64,000 nucleotides of DNA, from NCBI RefSeq assembly GCF_001708445.1, contig NZ_CP015637.1, forward strand, positions 3,225,001 to 3,289,000. The letters run 5' to 3'. The position numbers and the translations under genes were made by a program. A model generated the notes under the pieces. That model worked only from the letters and a program-made list of their open reading frames with translations, did not search any database and had not been told where the DNA came from. The stretch comes from Pseudomonas fluorescens (GTDB taxonomy: Bacteria > Pseudomonadota > Gammaproteobacteria > Pseudomonadales > Pseudomonadaceae). Positions 32,389 through 39,645 of this stretch are shown here, in pieces. Position 1 is the first letter of the stretch. Each line of letters begins with the position of its first letter.

Positions 32389-35301
32389 ATGTCCAAAAAA
32401 GATAAGTCGAAAGCTGCTCTCCTGCCTGCCATCGTGGTGCCGCTGACGGAGCCGCCTATCGCCGGGGATATTGACGCTGCCGACGGCGGCATCGGCTTGC
32501 GTCACACCGAGTCGGCGCTGGTGGTGTATCTCGTCAATCCCAAAGACGGTGTCAGTGCCGGCAGCATCGCCTCGCTCTACTGGGGGAACCGGAATGTGCC
32601 AGTGGCGTCTACGCCCATTCGCGAAGGCGAGGAGAACCTGGACCTTATCCCGCTGACGGTGCCTGCGCACCGGATCGTCGAGTTCTGGGCCAACCCGGTG
32701 TTGGGCAAGCTGCGGCGCGCCAGCGGTAATGAAACCTTCACCGAAGAGCGCAAGTACCGGGTCATGCTGACACGCCCCGCAGGGCGCGACCCCGACGACG
32801 CGCTCCCCGGGCACCAAGGCCTGTCCTACGTAGTGCCGCCGGAAGTGTTGCTCGATGGTGTCAACGAAACCAGGGCGCTGGCCGGGATCAAGATTCTTAT
32901 CCACCATTGGCTGCACATGCATGCTTACGACCTGATCATTCTGGCCTGGGGGTCGCAGCAGGTGCTGCATCGGGTCCAGCCTGGGGAGGTGGGGCGCGAT
33001 ATCACCCTGACCGTTGACTACGCCACGATCAGCGCCGCCGGCAACAACCCCCTGACGCGCGTGGCTTACCAGGTCAAGAACGCCGTCGGCACTCTGCCGG
33101 ATGAATGGGCGCGTTGGTCGGCGGTATCGCTGATCGATGTGCATCTGCACCAGGTGCGGCCAGAGGCGCCGTGGCTGGCGTTCCCCGACACTGACAGGGT
33201 GGTCGACCTGGCCGAACTGGGCGGTTGGGACGTGGAAATCGAAACCTGGGTGACTAACGCGGAAGCCGCCGCCTATGACTACGTAAGCTTGATCTGGGCC
33301 GGTGTCGACAGTGAGGGCAACCCGTTCCCCCATACGCCGATCAAACCGTTGAACAGAGCGGGGGTGCATTCCTTCGAGGTCCCCAACGCGCTGGTCGTCG
33401 CCATTGCCGATGGGACCGTCAGCGTGCATATGCTGTTCCAGAAAGGCGTGGTGGAGCAGCCCTCGGAAAAACTCTACCTCGAGATCGTCGGCAAGGTCGT
33501 AAGATGGCCGCCACCCACGATTGACGAGGATAAGGGCGGCAAGATTGAGCCGAGTAAAGAGGCGACTGTGCGGTTTCCTCTGCAAGGGAGCTGGCCGCCC
33601 GATGGTTATCTGGAGGTTATCTTCCTCGTCAGCAGCCCCGATAACACGATCGAGCACCGTGTTGGCCGCGAGGTCGACGATGTGGACCCCACACCGGAAG
33701 GCGACATGCTGTTCACGGTGTACCCCGCCGAGCTGCAGCGTTTCGACGGTCACCTGGTGGAGGTGTTTTACGCGCACACACGGCCAGGCGGACGGCCCCA
33801 AGAGTCGCTGCGGCTGAAAATCCTCGTGGGTGAGATTCAACGCACACTGCCTGCGCCGATCATTGAAAAGATCATTGGAAGCCAGTTGAACCCGGACGAT
33901 ATCGAGGGCTACGCCAAGGTGTTTGCACCGGCCGGCGATACGAAGCGTGGAGACTGGGTGCGCATGTACTGGAACGGGCCGCTTGTCCGCACCAATGTGC
34001 CGGTGCAGGTGGCGGTCGATAACAGCACCACCGAGCACGATATCGATGAGTTCTATGTCAATAACAACCTCAATGAAACCGTGGCGGTCTTCTACACCTT
34101 GACACGTGGCGACGAGCTGCCGCGTTATTCGCAAGTCACGGAGGTGCTGATCAGCCGCAACCTGGGTGAACTGCTGGCGCCGACATTGCTTGAGGCGCAG
34201 ATAACCGGCCCCGACACCGCCGACCTGGAGCCGCTGCGAGTGCAGCAGGGCGCCCAGTTGGTGGTGCGTTATGTGGGCATGCGTGACGATGATTGGATCA
34301 AGCCTTATATGGAGGGCGGGAGCGATGACGGCTCGCCGGATATTCCGGCCAAGCCGGGTAATCGGGTGTTGCAGGAGGTGGTGTTCGATATTACGCGGGA
34401 CGCGATTAGCGCCAACATTCGGGACCGTGATGCCACGGTGGTTTTCACGTATGCCGTGACCCGGGGTGACGACACGAAGCACTCGGCGAAGCTGACGGTG
34501 ACGGTGAAGCCGATACCGCTGTCGGCTTTGCCACAGGTGATCATCCACCGTGTGCCCCATAACGGGCTGCTGGACTTGAACACTATCGTCGGCAACCCCT
34601 GGGCCGCCGTGCTCAAGTGGCCATTTATTGCCACCGGACAACGCGTGTGGATAACACTCAAGTCCAGCGGACATGAACCGTTGCCGGTATTAAGCAATTA
34701 TCCGATTCTCTCATCGGAATTGAATGGACTGACGAACAAACCAGTGTCACGTGATTGGTTGCAGAAAATACTGCCTGACCATCCCATCTCCGTAGAGATC
34801 AAGGTGACACTTGATGGCAGTGTTTATATGGCGAGAGCGGTTAGTTTTGCGCCTACTACTTATAAGGTAAAAAGGGTGCCTGCAGTAGATAGGACCGATT
34901 TTAGCAATAATAACTGGAATGACTGGTTCAATGTTAGTACGGACGCAGTTCTTATAAAGGAGGGTGCAAATACATATTGGCGAAGCGTACAAACAGGGCT
35001 GTCTGCCCCCCAGATTCGAAAACAATATCGAGATGAAAGCTTTATAGTCACAAAGACCATCGAAGTATCTTGCGATTATAGGCATGAGTTTGGCGCGAAC
35101 GATACACGTATTCGGGTGAGAATGCTTTCCTTGGGTCCTACTTATGAAAGCCCTACATTCCCATTTTCATCCACCTGGAGGAACATGAAATATACTATGA
35201 ATGTTCCGAAAATTTTTGAATACATTAGTGTCTCTATATATGTTCTTGGATCAGAAGAAAATCCAATCTCCCTGGATAATTTAGTCGTGACAGCACTATA
35301 G
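32389..35301 (+). CDS. Very large hypothetical protein with Ig-like repeats and a distinct C-terminal domain
   Basis: This 970-residue protein has no recognised family. Repeats of about 100 residues share a strand like LIILAWGSQQVLH, ASLYWGNRNVPVA, VSLIWAGVDSEG or VRMYWNGPLVRT. There is no signal peptide; the N-terminus is MSKKDKSKAALLP. The ATG at 32389 follows AAGGA by 9 bases. From about base 34690 the DNA turns clearly AT-richer with rarer codons (runs of AAT, ATA and TTA). The last 150 residues (NNNWNDWFNVST onward) look like a separate jelly-roll or carbohydrate-binding-like module, suggesting a swapped-in 3' end. It is a paralogue of the divergent gene at 30609. Confidence 0.75.
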   Translation: MSKKDKSKAALLPAIVVPLTEPPIAGDIDAADGGIGLRHTESALVVYLVNPKDGVSAGSIASLYWGNRNVPVASTPIREGEENLDLIPLTVPAHRIVEFWANPVLGKLRRASGNETFTEERKYRVMLTRPAGRDPDDALPGHQGLSYVVPPEVLLDGVNETRALAGIKILIHHWLHMHAYDLIILAWGSQQVLHRVQPGEVGRDITLTVDYATISAAGNNPLTRVAYQVKNAVGTLPDEWARWSAVSLIDVHLHQVRPEAPWLAFPDTDRVVDLAELGGWDVEIETWVTNAEAAAYDYVSLIWAGVDSEGNPFPHTPIKPLNRAGVHSFEVPNALVVAIADGTVSVHMLFQKGVVEQPSEKLYLEIVGKVVRWPPPTIDEDKGGKIEPSKEATVRFPLQGSWPPDGYLEVIFLVSSPDNTIEHRVGREVDDVDPTPEGDMLFTVYPAELQRFDGHLVEVFYAHTRPGGRPQESLRLKILVGEIQRTLPAPIIEKIIGSQLNPDDIEGYAKVFAPAGDTKRGDWVRMYWNGPLVRTNVPVQVAVDNSTTEHDIDEFYVNNNLNETVAVFYTLTRGDELPRYSQVTEVLISRNLGELLAPTLLEAQITGPDTADLEPLRVQQGAQLVVRYVGMRDDDWIKPYMEGGSDDGSPDIPAKPGNRVLQEVVFDITRDAISANIRDRDATVVFTYAVTRGDDTKHSAKLTVTVKPIPLSALPQVIIHRVPHNGLLDLNTIVGNPWAAVLKWPFIATGQRVWITLKSSGHEPLPVLSNYPILSSELNGLTNKPVSRDWLQKILPDHPISVEIKVTLDGSVYMARAVSFAPTTYKVKRVPAVDRTDFSNNNWNDWFNVSTDAVLIKEGANTYWRSVQTGLSAPQIRKQYRDESFIVTKTIEVSCDYRHEFGANDTRIRVRMLSLGPTYESPTFPFSSTWRNMKYTMNVPKIFEYISVSIYVLGSEENPISLDNLVVTAL

Positions 35302-35371
35302 TTTCCCGCATCGCTTAACAGCGAAACAACCGGGACGGAATAACCGGAGCAGACTGAGTTAACAAAATAAC

Positions 35372-35417
35372 CGAGTACCTATCCACTGCCTCAAACGGAT
35401 AGGTACTCGCTGCTTTT
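35372..35417 (+). terminator. Rho-independent terminator after the large Ig-like gene
   Basis: A perfect 13-base stem (CGAGTACCTATCC at 35372-35384 with its complement at 35397-35409), a 12-base loop and TTTT follow the gene by 71 bases. The rest of the 307-base gap up to 35608 shows nothing recognisable. Confidence 0.75.
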
Positions 35418-35608
35418 AACCCTGAATGTGTAAAAACGCCTGCCACTCTCTCTCGCTGCCGACCTCAAGCGGAGCAGAGTGTCAAGCTACCAAGATTGAT
35501 CTAGGCGTAGCACCGCCAATACCGAGCGGATCCTGGTCCAGAATGTAGCTGATGTGTTTCGGTGATTTGCTTAACTGACGCAATCGGGAGCACGCCCCCT
35601 CCCACCGT

Positions 35609-36559
35609 TTACACGACCTCCAGATAAGAACTATGAATCGCCCGCGCCAACTCCCTCACCGTGTCAATAAACTCCGTCAACCGGCTATGCAAACCGTCCT
35701 CCAGAATCTCATCGATCCCCGTATACCTCAGCCGCGCCTCGAACTCTGCCGCCAACCGCTGCGCGGTACGCCCATAACTGCCGGGCAGGTCCGCGAGGAT
35801 ATGGCTCAATTCCTCAATACACGCATGCAGCGAACGCGGCACATCGCTGCGCAACAGCAGCAGCTCCGACACCGAGCGCGCATTCAACGCATTCGGGTAC
35901 AGCTCGGTATACGCTTCGAACGACGACAACGCGCGCAGCAGGGCGCTCCACTGGTAATAACCGCGGGCCGACAAGTCGCTGACTTCTTCCGATTCCTCGC
36001 CAAACATCTCATAGCGCGCATCCAGCAGGCGCAAGGTGTTGTCCGCGCGTTCGACAAAGGTGCCCAGGCGAATAAACCGATAGGCGTCATTGCGCATGAT
36101 GGTGCCGGATGTGGCCCCACGAAACAGGTGCGAACGTTGCTTGACCCAATCGCAGAAGTGGCTGATGCCATGCCGCGCCAGGCCGCCGGCGGCGATGCTG
36201 CGCATTTCCAGCCAGGTGGCGTTGAGGTTCTCCCACATGTCGGCGGTGATGCGTCCGCGTACCGCGTGGGCATTGCCCCGGGCGGCGCGCAGGCAGTTAT
36301 AGATACTGGCCGGGTTTTCTTCATCAAGGGCGAAGAAGTGCAGCATGCGCTCGGCGTCCAGCTGCTGGTGGCGCTCCAGGTAACTGTCCAGGGTGCCGCT
36401 GCTGAGCAACGACATCGCCAGTTCATCCAAGCCATCACTGCGCCCGGCCTGGGGCATCAGCGACAGCGAGTAACTGACTTCAAGCATGCGCGCGAGGTTC
36501 TCGGCGCGCTCCAGGTAACGGGACATCCAATACAAATCCGCGGCGGTTCTACTCAGCAT
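35609..36559 (-). CDS. Alpha-E domain protein of the ATP-grasp peptide-ligase system
   Basis: This 316-residue all-helical protein of the alpha-E family (DUF403) starts MLSRTAADLYWMSRYLERAENLARML, the family's signature. Alpha-E proteins always occur with circularly permuted ATP-grasp ligases, and often with transglutaminase-like proteins and Anbu peptidase. They are predicted to act in making or attaching a peptide tag; the chemistry is unproven. It lies two bases after the ATP-grasp gene, so both form one operon. The transglutaminase and Anbu genes often found alongside are absent here. Confidence 0.92.
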   Translation of the reverse strand: MLSRTAADLYWMSRYLERAENLARMLEVSYSLSLMPQAGRSDGLDELAMSLLSSGTLDSYLERHQQLDAERMLHFFALDEENPASIYNCLRAARGNAHAVRGRITADMWENLNATWLEMRSIAAGGLARHGISHFCDWVKQRSHLFRGATSGTIMRNDAYRFIRLGTFVERADNTLRLLDARYEMFGEESEEVSDLSARGYYQWSALLRALSSFEAYTELYPNALNARSVSELLLLRSDVPRSLHACIEELSHILADLPGSYGRTAQRLAAEFEARLRYTGIDEILEDGLHSRLTEFIDTVRELARAIHSSYLEVV

Positions 36560-36561
36560 GG

Positions 36562-37971
36562 TCAGCCCTCCACCACCCAGGTGTCCTTGGTTCCGCCGCC
36601 TTGCGACGAGTTGACGATCAACGAGCCTTCACGCAGGGCCACCCGCGTCAGGCCACCCGGCACCAGGCGGGTTTCCTTGCCGGACAGCACAAAGGGCCGC
36701 AGGTCGATATGCCGTGGCGCGATGCCGTTTTCGACAAAGGTGGGGCAAGTGGACAGGCTCAGGGTCGGTTGGGCGATATACGCATGGGGGCGCGCCTTGA
36801 TGCGTTGGCGGAAGTCCTCGATTTCGGCAGCGGTGGACGCCGGGCCGACCAGCATGCCGTAGCCGCCCGAGCCCTGGGTTTCCTTGACCACCAGTTCGCC
36901 CAGGTGGGCCAGCACGTGGGACAGTTCATCCGGCTTGCGGCATTGGAAGGTCGGCACGTTTTGCAGGATGGGCTCTTCATCCAGGTAAAACTTGATCATG
37001 GCCGGCACATAGGGATAGATCGATTTATCGTCGGCCACGCCGGTGCCGATGGCGTTGGCCAGCACGACGTTGCCGGCGCAGTAGGCGGCGACCAGGCCGG
37101 GCACGCCGAGCATCGAGTCCGGGTTGAACGCCTGCGGATCGAGGAACGCATCGTCGATACGCCGGTAGATCACATCCACCGCCTTGGGCCCGTCGGTGGT
37201 GCGCATGAACACCTTGAGGTCGTGCACGAACAGGTCGGCGCCTTCCACCAGTTCCACGCCCATTTCCCGCGCCAGGAACGCATGTTCGAAGAACGCGCTG
37301 TTAAAGCGCCCAGGCGTCAGCACCACCACATTGGGGTTGTCCAGGCGGCTGGCGCTTTTCAGGGTCTTGAGCAGCAGGTTGGGGTAGTGGTCCACCGGTG
37401 CGATGCGCTGCTTGGCGAACACTTCGGGGAACAGGCGCATCATCATCTTGCGGTCTTCGAGCATGTAGCTCACGCCGCTGGGGGTGCGCAGGTTGTCTTC
37501 GAGCACGTAGTAAGTGCCGTCGCCGTCGCGCACCAGGTCCACACCGGAAATATGGGAATAAATGTCGCGGTGCAGGTCCAGGCCGACCATGGCCTTTTGA
37601 TAACCCTCGTTGCCCAGCACCTGGTCGGCCGGAATGATCCCGGCCTTGATGATGCGCTGGTCATGGTAGATGTCGGCAAGGAACATGTTCAGCGCCTTGA
37701 CGCGCTGGATGCAGCCGCGTTCGATCACGCTCCATTCACTGGCGGGGATGCTGCGGGGGATGATGTCGAAGGGAATCAGGCGTTCGGTGTCTTGTTCGTC
37801 GCCATACAAGGTGAAGGTGATCCCCGCGCGATGGAACAGCAAATCGGCTTCGCGGCGACGCTGGGCCAGCAATTCCGGCGGCGTATTGGCCAGCCAGCGG
37901 GAGAAATCCTGATAGTGCGCACGGCACACGCCGTTTGCGTCATTCATTTCATCGAAGAAAGATCGAGCCAT
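36562..37971 (-). CDS. Circularly permuted ATP-grasp type 2 ligase
   Basis: This 469-residue protein of the CP-ATP-grasp family has landmarks FDIIPRSIPASEW, DLHRDIYSHISGVDLVRD, VLEDNLRTPSGVSYMLEDR and VVKETQGSGGYGMLVGP, the last carrying the ATP-binding lysine and glycine-rich loop. It should form an amide bond using ATP, with an unknown peptide-like substrate, in the cytoplasm. It is the first gene of a two-gene operon with the alpha-E protein. The ATG at 37971 has only a weak GGA nearby; an in-frame ATG eight codons on is the alternative start. Confidence 0.92.
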   Translation of the reverse strand: MARSFFDEMNDANGVCRAHYQDFSRWLANTPPELLAQRRREADLLFHRAGITFTLYGDEQDTERLIPFDIIPRSIPASEWSVIERGCIQRVKALNMFLADIYHDQRIIKAGIIPADQVLGNEGYQKAMVGLDLHRDIYSHISGVDLVRDGDGTYYVLEDNLRTPSGVSYMLEDRKMMMRLFPEVFAKQRIAPVDHYPNLLLKTLKSASRLDNPNVVVLTPGRFNSAFFEHAFLAREMGVELVEGADLFVHDLKVFMRTTDGPKAVDVIYRRIDDAFLDPQAFNPDSMLGVPGLVAAYCAGNVVLANAIGTGVADDKSIYPYVPAMIKFYLDEEPILQNVPTFQCRKPDELSHVLAHLGELVVKETQGSGGYGMLVGPASTAAEIEDFRQRIKARPHAYIAQPTLSLSTCPTFVENGIAPRHIDLRPFVLSGKETRLVPGGLTRVALREGSLIVNSSQGGGTKDTWVVEG

Positions 37972-38237
37972 TCCAGTACCTTGTCAGTGCCGAGGACAAC
38001 CTTGGGTGGCACTGCCGCTTAAAAAAACGCATTTTTTATGAGCCCGTGGCAGAGGGTGCCAACAGGCCTGGTCCTTACTTTCTTATGGGGTCGGCTCTGG
38101 GTCAGGGGGTAACGAATGTTCCTGTATCGGGGCAGATGAATGGATAAAGCAATGCCTGTGCCGGAACGCGCATACCGCGCTGATTTACCCTGGTGGCAAG
38201 CCCTGATGCCAGTCAGTCAAGGAGGCACACTGTAACG

Positions 38238-38360
38238 GTGGCGAGCGGGCTGGCCCCGCGTTGGGTTGCGCAGCAGCCCTAAAACCTGGCGATTTAATCG
38301 GCCTGGATAAATGCGGTGGCCTGATTGGGGCCGCTTCGCGGCCCAACGCGGGGCTAGCCC
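38238..38360. repeat. Family B inverted repeat
   Basis: The arms start GTGGCGAGCGGGCTGGCC and end GGGGCTAGCCC, enclosing a divergent centre. With the next two repeats it occupies most of the 760-base gene-free stretch 37972-38731. The remaining part, 37972-38237, shows no feature. Confidence 0.75.
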
Positions 38361-38518
38361 TAATGCCATTCAGTTAAGCGTACATCGCCTTCTGTAGGAG
38401 CGAGGGGGACGCCTAGTTCTTGCTCGCGAAAAACGTCAACGACGTTTTTCGCGAGCAAGAACTAGGCGTCCCCCTCGCTCCTACAGAAGGCGATGTACGC
38501 TTAACTGAACGGCATTAG
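38360..38518. repeat. Near-perfect 159-base palindrome (family A composite REPIN)
   Basis: The two arms of about 78 bases match at all but one or two positions around a three-base centre near 38438-38440. Each arm runs CTAATGCC(A/G)TTCAGTTAAG, CGTACATCGCCTTCTGTAGG, a REP-like core and GCGAAAAACGTC. In place of the usual AGCTTGCTCGC, the core carries an insertion, GGGGGACGCCTAGTTC, in both arms. Confidence 0.9.
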
Positions 38519-38640
38519 GGCTTGCCCCGCGTTGGGCTGCGTAGCAGCCCTGACCCAGGCGCCGCGTTCCTTCAGGCAGAACTCATTGGCTGGTTTTGGG
38601 GCCGCTTCGCGCCCCAACGCGGGGCAAGCCCGCTCGCCAC
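38518..38640. repeat. Family B inverted repeat
   Basis: It runs from GGGCTTGCCCCGCGTTGGG to CCCAACGCGGGGCAAGCCC, followed by GCTCGCCAC. The interior segment from GCAGAACTCATTGGCTGG onward is identical over about 35 bases to the copy at 58488. Confidence 0.82.
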
Positions 38641-38731
38641 AACAATCAGGCTCGCCATTTGCCCGTTCTATCTCTTGACTGACGGGCATTGGGGCTTGCC
38701 CCCCCAGGTTTGATTCAGGCAGGGCGTCAGA

Positions 38732-39427
38732 TCAGGCCAGGTCGACCAGCACGATTTCGCTGTCTTCTATCGCGGTCACGCGCAATACCTGCTCATCCTC
38801 TACCGCTACACCATCTCGAGCTTGCGCCCGCAAGCCATTGATCTCAATCACTCCCGTTGCCGGTACCAGGTAGGCGCGACGCCCGCTGTCCAGCCGGTAT
38901 TCGGCACTTTCCCCAGCCTTCAGGGTGGCCGCCACCAGCCGTGCATCAGCCCGAATACGCAGGCTTTCGCTGTCACCGGCCTTGCCGCTGGCCAACGTGA
39001 CAAACCCCTCGCGATCGCCCTTGGGAAACGGTTTGGCCCCCCATGACGGTGGCAATCCGGCCTCGTTCGGGATAATCCAGATTTGGAAAATCTTGGTCGG
39101 CGTGGCTTCCAGGTTGTATTCGCTGTGAGCGATCCCGGTGCCCGCGCTCATGACCTGTACGTCGCCGGCTTCGGTACGGCCCTTGTTGCCGAGGTTGTCG
39201 GCATGGCTGATGGCACCCTCACGCACATAGGTGATGATTTCCATATCGCGGTGCGGGTGCTGCGGGAAACCGGTACCCGGAGCGATGATGTCGTCGTTCC
39301 ACACCCGCAGGTTGCCCCAGTGCATGCGCTTGGGGTCGTGGTACTCGGCGAAGGAAAAGTGATGATGGGCGTCAAGCCAACCATGATGGGCGCCACCCAG
39401 AGTGTTGAAAGGTCGAAGTTCAAGCAT
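38732..39427 (-). CDS. Pirin-family bicupin (YhaK-like)
   Basis: This 231-residue protein has the pirin N-terminal cupin with the metal-binding motif HPHRDMEIITYV and a second HSEYN histidine, then AGDVQVMSAGTGIAHSE. Family members are iron- or nickel-binding quercetin dioxygenases or redox sensors in the cytoplasm. The length and sequence suit the YhaK group. The ATG at 39427 follows AGGAGACC. It is monocistronic, surrounded upstream by repeats and by a divergent helicase gene. Confidence 0.9.
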   Translation of the reverse strand: MLELRPFNTLGGAHHGWLDAHHHFSFAEYHDPKRMHWGNLRVWNDDIIAPGTGFPQHPHRDMEIITYVREGAISHADNLGNKGRTEAGDVQVMSAGTGIAHSEYNLEATPTKIFQIWIIPNEAGLPPSWGAKPFPKGDREGFVTLASGKAGDSESLRIRADARLVAATLKAGESAEYRLDSGRRAYLVPATGVIEINGLRAQARDGVAVEDEQVLRVTAIEDSEIVLVDLA

Positions 39428-39645
39428 GACGGTCTCCTATTGATGAGCCTATCTTCCCTGAGCACATGATCGATAAAAAGCGTAAAAACTGCCTTATTCC
39501 TATCTATAAAGCCGATTGATTAGTGGCGTTTTGACTTTCACTTCATCGCCTAACTGCATGAGCGCAAAGCAATTGGCTGGAACTGCGCGCCGATTCCGGC
39601 GACCATGGCGCACTCGTCAAAGCCAAGCTCACCCCAGGAGTCCGC

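Noticed and set aside
32161..34674. An 837-codon open frame antisense to the large Ig-like gene
   Set aside because: It is opposite a well-formed gene with ribosome site and GC-ending codons; the antisense product has no family features and is an artefact of high GC content.
36601..38022. A 473-codon plus-strand frame opposite the ATP-grasp gene
   Set aside because: The histidine- and valine-rich product is the complement of a recognised ligase and lacks any domain.
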